Shown in pieces: positions 42,313-52,700 of a stretch of DNA of 64,000 nt. The position numbers and the translations under genes are program-made. Position 1 is the stretch's first letter, and each line of letters opens with the position of its first letter. This stretch comes from Bacteroidetes bacterium B1(2017) (lineage in GTDB: Bacteria > Bacteroidota > Bacteroidia > UKL13-3). The notes beneath the pieces were generated by a model that saw only the letters and a list, made by a program, of their open reading frames with translations, made no database searches and was not told where the DNA came from. The stretch spans positions 62,001 through 126,000 of the forward strand of contig NKJG01000006.1 of assembly GCA_002256395.1 (NCBI GenBank), in the 5' to 3' direction.

Positions 42313-43761
42313 TTATTGCCATTTAAAGCTCACTAAGGCGCCAGATTCTAGGCTATAGCTGTATGATTGGCTTCCAATATTAACTTGTAATTTAAGGGCG
42401 GTGGCTTGGTGGTTATAAGCAACTACTACTTTTGTTCCATCGGGGTTTAAGTAGGCTACTTGCGATAAGCCTAGCGAACGTGTATCGGCAGTTTGTAACT
42501 TTAATGCATGGGCTTGAAGCAATTTGCTAGAATGGCCAAGCACATAGTATTCTACATTTTTATCAATAAACTTAGTGCTACTATTTACAGTTATTACACC
42601 TCGGCAATCGGCACATCCACCGTTTTTAGGGCCATGGTTTTCATCTAAAGCAAGGTTCCAAAACAATACTGTTTTAGCGCCATTTCGGGGCGAACCAATC
42701 AATAGGTTTTCTGAATTCCAGGCTAGGTTATTTCCAAAATCGGTAGAGAAATCACCACCTGAACATTCGGTAAAGTAAATGCCTTTATCGGGGTATTGAG
42801 TCATCACTTGGCTCATGGCACTAACGTTACCGCCATAGCAATGAAAGGCTGTGCCCGATACATATTTGCGAGCATCTGCATCTGCCAAAATGCTTAATGG
42901 ATAATCGGGTCTATCCCAATTGTGATCGTAAATAATAATTTTTGTGGTGATAGAATTGGCTGCAAAAGCAGGTCCTAAATAACTTTTAATAAATAGGGCT
43001 TGTGCTTCGGCGCTCATCTCTGTGCTCATATATGGAGCGGCATATAAGGGTTCATTTTGTATGGTTATGGCATCTATAAGTATCCCATTTTGCTTAAAGG
43101 CTTGAATATATTTTACAAAGTATAAAGCATAGGCACTGTAGTAGGCAGTATCTACTTTTCCTCCGTTTGTAAAACTTTTATTTGACTTCATCCAAACGGG
43201 TGCGCTCCAGGGCGAACCCATTATTTTTAGGTTGGGGTTAATGGCTAAAATTTCTTTTAATAGGGGTATTAAATTTGTTTCTTCTTGTGCAATAGAAAAG
43301 CTTGTTTGTAGCATATCTGTTTGCCCGTTTGGAATATCGTTGTAGGTGTAGTTTTGGAGCGAAAAATCGCTAGCGCCCATTGTTAAACGAACATAACCAA
43401 GGCCAATTCCATCTTTGGTATCAAATAAATCTTTTAGTATTTGTGCTCGCTGAGTGGCACCTAAGTGGGTCATTAATACATAGGCCGATGAGCCTGTTAC
43501 CGCTGCACCAAAGCCTTCCATTTCTTGTTTTGTTTGGCTAAGGTCGAGGTCTATATTTACATCTGCTGTGGTTTTGCTTTGGAGTTTTAATTGAAGCGGA
43601 CTTTTAACCATTTTTAAACCGCCAGAGTGGGTGGTTAGCCATACGCTTACCGAACCATCTGTTGGGTTGTTGCTGGTGTTTGGCACCATAATTTCTTTGC
43701 TCTTGCAGTTTACTTGCAAGAAACAAATAAGTAGTAATACAGGTGCAAAAATACCTTTCAT
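42313..43761 (-). CDS. Glycoside hydrolase family 30 lipoprotein (B)
   Basis: 482 residues from ATG at 43761 (an earlier ATG at 43800 would add 13 residues before the signal). MKGIFAPVLLLICFLQVNC is a lipoprotein signal with the lipobox Cys, so it is probably tethered to the outer membrane. GH30 residues: acid/base Glu237 in 'AITIQNEPLY', nucleophile Glu332 in 'IYFTECSGGD', 'GSPWSAPVWMK'. The surface-anchored enzyme would cut polymer first and feed SusCD. Gene A follows after about 20 bases. Confidence 0.88.
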   Translation of the reverse strand: MKGIFAPVLLLICFLQVNCKSKEIMVPNTSNNPTDGSVSVWLTTHSGGLKMVKSPLQLKLQSKTTADVNIDLDLSQTKQEMEGFGAAVTGSSAYVLMTHLGATQRAQILKDLFDTKDGIGLGYVRLTMGASDFSLQNYTYNDIPNGQTDMLQTSFSIAQEETNLIPLLKEILAINPNLKIMGSPWSAPVWMKSNKSFTNGGKVDTAYYSAYALYFVKYIQAFKQNGILIDAITIQNEPLYAAPYMSTEMSAEAQALFIKSYLGPAFAANSITTKIIIYDHNWDRPDYPLSILADADARKYVSGTAFHCYGGNVSAMSQVMTQYPDKGIYFTECSGGDFSTDFGNNLAWNSENLLIGSPRNGAKTVLFWNLALDENHGPKNGGCADCRGVITVNSSTKFIDKNVEYYVLGHSSKLLQAHALKLQTADTRSLGLSQVAYLNPDGTKVVVAYNHQATALKLQVNIGSQSYSYSLESGALVSFKWQ

Positions 43762-43810
43762 GATGGGTTTAATAATAGGTTCAATATACAGCAAAAGCAT
43801 TTTTATTTGG

Positions 43811-43844
43811 TAAAAAAGGCAATGAACGTTTCCTGTTCATTGCC
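43811..43844 (-). terminator. Terminator between the glycan-binding gene and the GH30 genes
   Basis: Ten-bp perfect stem (43818-43827 with 43835-43844), loop of seven; on the minus strand it is followed by TTTTTTA. It separates susC-susD-cbm from the GH30 pair, so the hydrolases may be expressed through read-through or a separate promoter. Confidence 0.75.
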
Positions 43845-43858
43845 TCTGTTTGAAAACT

Positions 43859-43950
43859 ATAGAACCCACCCCTGGCCTAAACAAATCATACTAAAACTAA
43901 CTCCTAATACTTTTTATAAGTAATGAAAAACGGAAGGGGTGGGATTCTAT
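43859..43950 (-). other. Long-loop inverted repeat in the 3' region of the glycan-binding gene
   Basis: 43859-43873 (atagaacccacccct) pairs with 43935-43950 (aggggtgggattctat) with one bulged base and a loop of about 60 bases. It lies 11 bases after the stop and before the terminator. Confidence 0.55.
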
Positions 43951-43961
43951 ATTATTTTTAA

Positions 43962-44957
43962 TTAGTCAACTAAAAATCTTTGAACAGCTTTGCTATTGTT
44001 TGAGCTTACTTCTAATAAGTATAACCCTTGGCTTAAACCTTCAACAGATATTCTTTTGTTTAAGCTAAGTTCTGTTCTCTTAACATTTTCTGTAGAGATT
44101 ACTTGACCGCTAATTGAATAGATAGTGAAGTTTACATCTTCTTTATTTACCGATTCAAATTTTACGTTGATGAAATCGTGTGAAGTTGTAGGATAGATAG
44201 CGAAGCTAAATTGGTTAGCAACAGAAGCAATACCCGTAGTAGTAGTTTTGGTACACGTATTGAATTTGTAGTTTGGTAAGCTACCAGCAGTTGCAATGGT
44301 GTCAATTCTGTACAAACGGTTGTGTGAAGCCGCATCAGCACAAGGTGCGCCTGGTGATTCGTCTTTACCCCATGAATCTCCGTTTAAGAATTTGTATTGC
44401 AATTTTAAGATCGAGCTTAATACAACTGCATCTGCTTTGTAAACAGTACCATTGTATTTGGTTAAAGCTGTAAAGCTTGGGTTCCAGCCATTGAAGTTAC
44501 CAGCAACGTGAACTCCAGTAGATGCAACTGTTGAATCGGCCATATCTACATAAAAGGTAATGGTTTTAGTTGCAACAGAAGTAGGGCAGCTACCAAATAA
44601 TACCGCAGGAATTGTGATATCACTTAAAGGAGCAGTTAAAATTCTGTTTCCGCTGTTACCAGTTGTACAGTTACCAGTTGGTTTGCTTTCTTCGGTACCC
44701 CAAGCATTACCATTCATAAATTTGTACTCAATATCATCACCTGGTTTTGCGCTAAGTGTGCATGAGTAAATGTTGTTTCCTTCTGGCAACATAACGTTTG
44801 CTTTAGGATTCCATCCATTAAAGCTACCTACCATGTGTACGCTATCAGCCGATACCGTTTTGCCTGTCATATCTACCTTAATGGTAACATTAACAGTTTG
44901 AGCTTGCATTACAAATGCAACTAACAAGAATGAAAATAGTAAATTGATTTTTTTCAT
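43962..44957 (-). CDS. T9SS-sorted protein with two glycan-binding (E-set/CBM48-like) modules
   Basis: 331 residues: signal peptide (ending VMQAQ), two repeats of about 105 residues each with 'VHMVGSFNGWNP' and 'VHVAGNFNGWNP' and matching 'YKFMNGNAWG'/'YKFLNGDSWG', the pattern of carbohydrate-binding E-set modules related to AMPK/CBM48, and a type A T9SS tail ('FAIYPTTSHDFINVKF', 'GLYLLEVSSNNSKAVQRF'). It occupies the position of SusE/F in the locus and is likely the surface glycan-binding protein. The glycan is unknown. Confidence 0.83.
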   Translation of the reverse strand: MKKINLLFSFLLVAFVMQAQTVNVTIKVDMTGKTVSADSVHMVGSFNGWNPKANVMLPEGNNIYSCTLSAKPGDDIEYKFMNGNAWGTEESKPTGNCTTGNSGNRILTAPLSDITIPAVLFGSCPTSVATKTITFYVDMADSTVASTGVHVAGNFNGWNPSFTALTKYNGTVYKADAVVLSSILKLQYKFLNGDSWGKDESPGAPCADAASHNRLYRIDTIATAGSLPNYKFNTCTKTTTTGIASVANQFSFAIYPTTSHDFINVKFESVNKEDVNFTIYSISGQVISTENVKRTELSLNKRISVEGLSQGLYLLEVSSNNSKAVQRFLVD

Positions 44958-45003
44958 GTGTTTTGGTTTTAATTGTTTAAAATATATAAATTGTGTTTTG
45001 AGT

Positions 45004-46440
45004 TTAGTAGCCAGGGTTTTGGATAAGTTTAGGGTTTCTGTCCATTTCTACTTGGGGAATAGGAAAGAGCAATCCTTTGCTTGTTACAGAATAATTTAAG
45101 CCAAGATTATTCATAACAGTGAGCGCATTTCCACTACGTTTAAGGTCGAACCAACGTTGACCCTCAAAGGCAAGTTCTAAGCGGCGTTCATTAGCTATAG
45201 CTTCCTTAACTTCTGCTTGTGTGGAGGCAGTTGTATTGCCAAGTTTAGCACGTGTTCTAATTAAATTTAAATCATCTTTTGCGCCACTTGTATTTCCAAG
45301 TTCGTTTTTTGCTTCTGCTTGTAATAAGATAATATCCGCTAATCTAATTAAGATGTTATTGTCGCTGCGGCCGGCACTTGCAGTTCTTTGCTTGTATGGG
45401 AAAGGAAGGGTATCGTTTGGATAGTGTGAATCTTTCCAAGGCAAGGCACCTTCAAAGAGGATAGATGATTTTAAACGTACAGTATCTCCTGCTGCTTTAA
45501 AGGCTGCAACAAGGTTGTTTGAAGGCATATTAAACTTCTTCCACGAAGTTGGATTCATGGAAGGTGGTAGCCATAACATTGGTCCCCAGTTTGCTTGCTC
45601 ACCCGAGTTAATAAATTGTATTTCAAAAATAGATTCACTTGAATTTTCGTGTTTACCATCCCATAAGAAATCATAATCAGTAAGCAACTGATAAGAAGCG
45701 CTGCTAGTTACTTCTTCTGCATATTGCAGCGCTAGTTGCCAATCGGGACTAGGTTTTTGAGCGTATGCTCTAGCCAACATAGCATTGCAAGCTCCTTTTG
45801 TTACGCGTTGTTTTCCTTGAGGGTGTTGAACCGGAAGTCTATCGGCTGCAAATTTTAAATCGGCAATAAGGCTTGCATATACGGCATCTACACTGCTGCG
45901 TGGTTGGTAAATGACAGATGGATCTGTGGAGTTTACTTTTTTAATAATTAATGGCACATCACCATACAGGTTTACCAATTGAAAATAATGGAAGGCTCTA
46001 ATAAATGCGGCCTCGCCTAATATCTCTTGTTTTCTCTGCTCTGTAAGGTCTAAGGAAGTAATGGTACCTACATTGTCTAAAACGGCATTGCATCGACCAA
46101 TGGCATCATATAAATAATTCCAATCTCTGCTTACATTTCCGTTAAGTGCAGTGGTAGTAAATTCGTCTAATTGAAAGTTGTTTGGATTGTCGCCACCTGC
46201 ATAGCAATTATCAGAAACTACATCATTGTTGATGTAATAATCAAATACATAATACTCAGATTGAAAATTATTATAGCAGGCAATAATAGCCGATTCGGCA
46301 TCAGCACCAGTTTTAAAAAAGTTGCCTTCTGTAACTTCCGAAATGGGTTTTTTGTTTAGGAAATCTTTCTTACAAGCGCCAAGGCCTAGGGCAACTAAGA
46401 AAAGTATAGAAAGTATATAGTTTGTTCTTGTTCTGTTCAT
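45004..46440 (-). CDS. SusD/RagB-family nutrient-binding lipoprotein
   Basis: 478 residues. Signal with lipobox 'ALGLGAC', then the SusD helical repeat fold ('FNNFQS'-type helices, 'AEAFIRAFHYFQLVNLYGDVPLI', 'GACNAMLARAYAQK', C-terminal 'ERRLELAFEGQRWFDLKRSG' and 'LFPIPQVEMDRNP'). It caps the SusC transporter and binds oligosaccharides at the surface. Separated from susC by 12 bases, certainly cotranscribed. Confidence 0.95.
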   Translation of the reverse strand: MNRTRTNYILSILFLVALGLGACKKDFLNKKPISEVTEGNFFKTGADAESAIIACYNNFQSEYYVFDYYINNDVVSDNCYAGGDNPNNFQLDEFTTTALNGNVSRDWNYLYDAIGRCNAVLDNVGTITSLDLTEQRKQEILGEAAFIRAFHYFQLVNLYGDVPLIIKKVNSTDPSVIYQPRSSVDAVYASLIADLKFAADRLPVQHPQGKQRVTKGACNAMLARAYAQKPSPDWQLALQYAEEVTSSASYQLLTDYDFLWDGKHENSSESIFEIQFINSGEQANWGPMLWLPPSMNPTSWKKFNMPSNNLVAAFKAAGDTVRLKSSILFEGALPWKDSHYPNDTLPFPYKQRTASAGRSDNNILIRLADIILLQAEAKNELGNTSGAKDDLNLIRTRAKLGNTTASTQAEVKEAIANERRLELAFEGQRWFDLKRSGNALTVMNNLGLNYSVTSKGLLFPIPQVEMDRNPKLIQNPGY

Positions 46441-46452
46441 GTGTTGGTTCTC

Positions 46453-49395
46453 CTAAAAATCTATTTTAACTCCGCCAATAAATGTTTTGTATTGTGGGTA
46501 GGTTCCATAGTCAATTCCTTGCGAAATGCTGCTATTCCCATCCCTATTCACCTCTGGGTCGTAGCCCGAGTATTTGGTCCACACCAATACGTTTTGACCG
46601 CTTACATACACATCAAACTTGCTAATTTTTAAACGCGGTATCCATTTCAATGGGATATGGTAGGATAGAGTAATATTTCTTAAACGTAAGAAAGATCCAT
46701 CCTCAATAAAACGGTCGCTAATTCTACTGTTTTTGTTCGGGTCGCCAAACATGGCTATTGGCATATCTGTAATATCGCCTGGCGTTTTCCATCTTTTCAA
46801 GGTAGTAGTGCTGGCATTTTTCACGTCAAACATTCCTTCTGTTTCAATGCGTGTGGCATTTAACACTTGGTTGCCGTAGCATGCTTGAAATAAGAAGTCT
46901 AAATCAAAGTTTTTGTAGCTTAAAGTATTGGTTAAACCTGCAATAAATTTTGGTGTTGCATTTCCAATTACTTTTCTATCTGCATCGGTAATTTGTCCAT
47001 CGCCATTTAAATCTTCAAAAACAATATTACCCGTTAATGGGTCTACACCTTGGCTCACAAAGCCATAAAATTGGCCAATAGAACCACCCTCTTTAAGTAT
47101 AACCGAATAGCCTCTTTCGGGAATATCTCCTGCATAGATAACTTTCTCTGCCCCACCAATAGCTAAGATTTTATTTCTATTGCTAGAGATGTTAAAATTG
47201 GTAATCCAAGTGAAGTTAGCTTTAGAAATATTTTTAGTTTTAATAGCAAATTCAAGTCCTCTGTTTTCAATTTCACCAATGTTTTGAATACCGCTGCTAA
47301 AGCCTGTACTGCGTGGTAAATCTACGTTTACTAATAAGTTGTTTGTGTGTTTAATATAGTAGTCGGTAGTAATTGTAATGGCATAGTTTAAGAAACTATA
47401 ATCTAAACCAATATCAAACTGGCGTGTGCTTTCCCATTTAAGATTTGCATTGCCAATGGTAGATGGGCGTGTACCAGGGTAAATGGTTCCGTTTAAGGTA
47501 TAGCTCGAACCTAAAAAGTAAAGTCCAAAGGATGAATAATCACCAATATTTTGGTTACCTGTAGTTCCTAAGCTTAGGCGAAGTTTTAAATCATCTACCC
47601 ATTTTGTTTCTGGCATAAAGCTTTCTTCCGAAACACGCCAGCCCACAGATGCCGATGGGAAATAACCATATCTGTTTTCTGCACCAAACCTCGAAGATCC
47701 ATCGCAACGTAGGTTTACTTCTGCTAGATATTTGTCTTGATATTTATATGAAACCCTTCCTAAGTAGGATAACAATGCCCATTCTGATGCCGATGAACTT
47801 GCATCTATCTTTCTGCTGCCTGCATTTAAGGTACTTACAGCTGCATTTGGATATCCATTTACATTGCCTCCAGTTGATTCGTATCTGCTTGCTTGCGCAG
47901 TATATCCACCTAAGAAATTAAAATCGTGTTTGCCAAAATTCTTCTTGTAGGTAAGGGTATTTTCTGATAACCAAACAAGTTGATTGTTGGTGTTTGTATA
48001 TCCTATACCATTTAAGCTACGGCCATATTGGGTTCTAAATGGATCTAAGAAATAATCACTTTTGCTGGCGTATGCTTCTACATTAAAGGAACTCTTAAAA
48101 GTTAAGTTTTTAATAATATCGTACTCAGCAAAAAAACTGCCTACAAAGCGTTTGGTATTGGTAGTGTTAATGGGTGCCTCAATATTGGCAACAGGGTTTT
48201 CCCAAGCTTGTAATGGGTTTACAGTGTATGTTCCGTTTGGATTATAAATACCAATAAGTGGTGGTGTAGAAAGAGCGCCTAAAATAACTCCACCTTGGTT
48301 TACGCGACTATTATCTGGAACGTTTTTGAAGTTGATATTGGATACAGAAATATTGGTTCCCACTCTTAGGTTTTGTCTCACCTCATTGGTCATGTTTATT
48401 CGTGCAGTGGTGCGGTCGTAACCAGAGTTTTTTACAATTCCATCCTGACTTTGCTTGTTGATGGAGTAGTAGTACCTGCTTTTATTGGTTCCACCTGAAA
48501 GTGATAATTGAAAATTTGATTGAGGAGCTTTTCTGTAAACCTCCTTTTGCCAATTGGTATTGATGGTATAATCGGCTTGGTTCAAACGAGCTGAACCGCC
48601 TGCATTGATATATTCCTCGTTTATTAAATCAATATACTCTGAGGTTCCTAAAACAGGCAAGGTTTTGGTAATGCTGCTTGAACCATAAGAGTAGTTAACA
48701 CTAATTAGTGGTTTGTTGGCAGTACCTAATTTAGTCGTAATTAGCACCACACCATTTGCCGCCCTAGCTCCATAAATGGCAGATGCCGAAGCATCTTTTA
48801 AAACTTCAATGGAAGCAATATCTGAAGGGTTTATTCCTTCGGCCGATAATAAGGGAATACCATCTAAAACATATAATGGTTCGTTTCCTGCCGAGAGGGA
48901 AGTGGTTCCTCTCACACGAATACTTAACTCATTACCTGGGCGGCCAGAGTATTGCATTACTTGAACGCCAGCGGCCTGACCTTGTAAGGCATTTTCTATA
49001 CGCGTTATAGGTCTTTTATCTAAGTCCTTTCCAGAAATAGAAGAAATAGAACCGGTAATATCCTTTCTCGATTTACTTCCGTACCCAACAACCACTGCTT
49101 CTTGTAATTGCTCTGAGCTAAGGCTTAATTGAACATCAACCTTTAGCACATTGCCAATTAGCACCTCTTTGGTTTGGTAGCCAGTGTAGCGCACAATTAA
49201 AATACTTCCAGGTTTTGCTTCTAGGCTATATTTACCAGTAGCATCTGTGGAAGCTCCTTTTTGCGTTCCCTTAACTATAAGTGTTGCACCAATTAATGCA
49301 TCTCCATTTTTAGCGTCGCTTACAGTTCCAGTAATTACCTGTGCCGAAAGTACACTTGTTAATAGAATAGAAATAGTAGTAAAGAGTAGTCTCAT
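46453..49395 (-). CDS. SusC/RagA-family TonB-dependent transporter
   Basis: 980 residues: signal peptide (ending VLSAQ), carboxypeptidase-like regulatory domain (about 20-100, 'GTVSDAKNGDALIGATLIVKG'), plug with 'VVVGYGSKSRKDITGSISSISG' and 'DGIPLLSAEGINPSDIASIEVLKDASASAIYGARAANGVV' in pieces, and a 22-strand barrel ending 'YKTFIGGVKIDF'. Imports oligosaccharide across the outer membrane with SusD. ATG start. The 331 bases upstream contain no gene and must hold the PUL promoter. Confidence 0.96.
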   Translation of the reverse strand: MRLLFTTISILLTSVLSAQVITGTVSDAKNGDALIGATLIVKGTQKGASTDATGKYSLEAKPGSILIVRYTGYQTKEVLIGNVLKVDVQLSLSSEQLQEAVVVGYGSKSRKDITGSISSISGKDLDKRPITRIENALQGQAAGVQVMQYSGRPGNELSIRVRGTTSLSAGNEPLYVLDGIPLLSAEGINPSDIASIEVLKDASASAIYGARAANGVVLITTKLGTANKPLISVNYSYGSSSITKTLPVLGTSEYIDLINEEYINAGGSARLNQADYTINTNWQKEVYRKAPQSNFQLSLSGGTNKSRYYYSINKQSQDGIVKNSGYDRTTARINMTNEVRQNLRVGTNISVSNINFKNVPDNSRVNQGGVILGALSTPPLIGIYNPNGTYTVNPLQAWENPVANIEAPINTTNTKRFVGSFFAEYDIIKNLTFKSSFNVEAYASKSDYFLDPFRTQYGRSLNGIGYTNTNNQLVWLSENTLTYKKNFGKHDFNFLGGYTAQASRYESTGGNVNGYPNAAVSTLNAGSRKIDASSSASEWALLSYLGRVSYKYQDKYLAEVNLRCDGSSRFGAENRYGYFPSASVGWRVSEESFMPETKWVDDLKLRLSLGTTGNQNIGDYSSFGLYFLGSSYTLNGTIYPGTRPSTIGNANLKWESTRQFDIGLDYSFLNYAITITTDYYIKHTNNLLVNVDLPRSTGFSSGIQNIGEIENRGLEFAIKTKNISKANFTWITNFNISSNRNKILAIGGAEKVIYAGDIPERGYSVILKEGGSIGQFYGFVSQGVDPLTGNIVFEDLNGDGQITDADRKVIGNATPKFIAGLTNTLSYKNFDLDFLFQACYGNQVLNATRIETEGMFDVKNASTTTLKRWKTPGDITDMPIAMFGDPNKNSRISDRFIEDGSFLRLRNITLSYHIPLKWIPRLKISKFDVYVSGQNVLVWTKYSGYDPEVNRDGNSSISQGIDYGTYPQYKTFIGGVKIDF

Positions 49396-49726
49396 ATAAT
49401 CACATTAATGAATTTTTTTACCTGACAATGCATCTTTTTTTGCCCTACATTTTACTTCTTTTTAATTCAAGAAGCTTTTTCATTTTCGGTGCAAACTAGA
49501 TTTATAATTAAAATAAAACACTGAAAAACAGAATAATAGATGTGTCCTTTTCTGTAATCTCGTGGAGATGTTTTAATTGTTGAATCAAATCTAGGGGTGA
49601 AAACTAGCTTTTGGCATAAAAACACACCTGACAAATACTCTTCATTTTGAAAAAAAATGGAGTTTCGTTCAGACCCATTCTAAATAGGAATGGTAATAGG
49701 AGTTGAAATTTGGTGAAGTTGGGGCC
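49396..49726. other. Promoter region of the susCD operon
   Basis: 331 bases without a gene between susC and the upstream regulator gene on the same strand. AT-rich. A near match to the -7 box (ctagtttg on the minus strand) lies about 100 bases before the susC start, but it is one base short of TAnnTTTG. Presumed binding region of the HTH regulator. Confidence 0.4.
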
Positions 49727-52700
49727 TTAAATATTTATAATATATTCATTTAGAGAAGATTTGTCCTCTAATTGCATCTTTTTCTTAAGCCTGTATTTGG
49801 TTTGTTCCACTCCATTTACGGTAATATGTAAAATAGAGGCTATTTCGCGGTTGTTTAATTCTAATCGTAAGAAGCAACATAAGCGTAAATCGTTTGCGCT
49901 AATGCTAGGATGCATTTTTTTAAGTTTGCCCACAAAATCTTTATGCATCTCATCAAAGTTAAATTGAAACTGTTCCCAGTAGTCTTCTTGATTAATTTCG
50001 GTATTAATCTCCCGCAATACTTTTCTAATTTCTGTTTGATTGCTGGTGCTGGCTTCTATTTTTTGGATTTTGTTCTTTAAATCATTGAGGAATTGATTTT
50101 TATGGGCACTTTGTAAAAGGGAAACACTTAAGCGTGTTTGTTTGGCTTCTACTTCTCGAGCTAAGTTTTCGTTTCTAAGGTGTAAGAGTTCTTGTTCCGT
50201 TTTCTTTGCTTCAACCTCGCGTTCAAGGTTTTGATTTCTTAGGTGAAGAATTTCTTTTTCGGCTTTTTTCGAGTTAACCTCCTTTTCTAGGTTATCGTTT
50301 TTAAGCTTTAGAATTTCCTGTTCGCGTTTTTCGGCTTGGAAATTTCTTTCTAGGCTTTCGTTTTGGAGTCGAAGTATTTCTTGCTCTGCACGTTTTGCTT
50401 GTATTTCGTTTTCTAGATTTTCGTTTCTAAGTTTCAAAATCTCTTGTTTCGATTTATCGGCCTGGAGTCGGTAACGTGCCTTTTGTTGTTTTAAAACATA
50501 CCAAACAAGAAGTACGAGTATGAATATACTTACAACAATTAAGAGTAAAACAAACCACCAGGTTTTCCAAAAGGGCGGTTTCACTTTTATAGGAAGTATA
50601 AACTCATCGCTCCATTGGTTATTTGGGTTCAGCACTTTTACCTTTAATTTATAGGTGCCAGGGGGCAGGCTCGAAAATAGGGCTCGATGTTCACCCGTAT
50701 TTAATAGGTTCCAATTGCGCTCAAAGCCTTCTAATAAATACGCAAAGCGCTTTTTATTTAAGTTAGCCAAATCGTTTGTGGTAAATTCAATGGCTATTGC
50801 CTTGTCTGAATAATCAAGCTCAATATGAGCTTTAGGAGTGTTTAATCCTTCGGGTAAAATGTTTCTATTATTAAAGGTGGCACTCGTAACTTCTTGGTTA
50901 AATACTTTTAAGCCAGAAAACAATACCTTTTGGTTTGGGAAGTTTTGTATTTCAGAAATGGGCTGAACCAAGGATAATCCGCCAGTACCGCCAAACAAAA
51001 TATTTCCATTCGAGAGCAGGTAACTCGATTTTGGATTGTATTGGTTATTAGTTAAGTTTTCGTCGCTACCAAAATCAATAAGGTTTAAATTAGTTGGGTC
51101 GATCCTATGCAAGCCTCTTTGAGTAGTAATCCAAATAAAGCCCTTTGGGTCTTGCACAATCGAATGAACTACATTGCTAGAAAGTCCATTTTCTGTATTA
51201 ATAATTTTTACTAACTCTGTTTTTGGATCTAAAATGGAAAGTCCATTAAATTCGGTGCCAATCCAAATGAGGCCATTTTTATCTTCAAAAATGCATCTAA
51301 GCTTATCGCTGCTAAGTGCTTTGTTTGTTTGTTTGTTTTTCTGACTAAATCGTTTGAACTTACCTGTTTCTAGGTTCAAGCAACTAAGGCCTTTATCTTC
51401 ACTAGCGGCATATATTTTTTTGCGATCATGGTCTAATAGCACATCTACAATTTGGAAACTAGCAAGGGAGCTAGGGTCAATTTTATTTGGCTTATAACTT
51501 GTAAACTTTTTTGTACTCACATCAAAATATGAAAGTCCGCCACCTAGAGTAGCAATCCATAAATTTCCTTGAGGCGTTACTTCAATATCCCAAACATTAT
51601 TATGAGCAATAGAATTGGAATTTGATGCATCATATTGATAATTGACAAGGCTATAGGTGCTATAATTATATAAACTTAGGCCACCAGCAAAGGCGCCCAC
51701 CCAAAGGGCATTTGGGCCAGCTTTTTTTATGCACGTAATTGCTTGAAAAGGAAAATTGCCAGACCCTACTTTGGCTGGATATAATTGTCGACCATTCTTT
51801 TTTGGTTCAGCCAAAAGCAATCCATCCCCATCGGTGCCTAACCAAATTCTATTTTGCTCGTCTTCCTGTATGGCTAAAACAGATTTAAGCGCTCCATTTT
51901 CATAGTTAAGCTCATTCATTTGAAAAGGCGACAAATTTCTAGAGAGCACATTTATGCCACCATTAAAGGTTCCTACCCAAAGGCTTCCTGCATTATCAAA
52001 CAAGAGTTGGTAAAGGGCGTTTGTGTTTAATGATTGGTATTGTTGTTTTGAACCTTGAATGGTTTTAAGGGCATTTGTGTTTGGTTCAAAATAACTTAAA
52101 CCACCTCCATCTGTAGCTATCCAAACTTGGTCGTTTGAGTCTGTTTCAACATCTGTAACTCTATTGTTTATTAGCCTTTGCGGGGCTGTATTCCATGTAG
52201 CATAATTGCTAAATTGTTTGCTCGTTAAATTAAATTTATACAAACCACTGCCACAAGTTCCAATCCAAAGGTTTCCCTTTTTATCTAAACACAGCGATTT
52301 TTCGTAGCTATTTAATTCATATACATCTTTACTTACATAATGATTTACTTGGTTTGTACTAGGGTTAAATGCATGTAATCCAATTCCCGAAGTTCCAATC
52401 CAAATAATTCCCTTGTTGTCTTCTACAATATCAAAAACAAAGTCGGTCCATAAGCGCTTGTTTTCTTGCGTGGGCAAAGTAGTCAGGTGAGTAATAATCT
52501 TACCTCGTTTATCCATACAAATAAGTCCTTCGCCCGAAGTGCCGAGCCAAATATTACCTTTGCTATCCTCAAAGATTTTGCGCACACTTAGTGTTTTCCA
52601 ATCTATAGTAGAATCAGAGCCTACAAAATGAAGTATGTTTCCAGAGTTTTGTTCAATAATAGAAATTCCAGCGTCTTTATGTCCCACCCAAATGGAGCCT

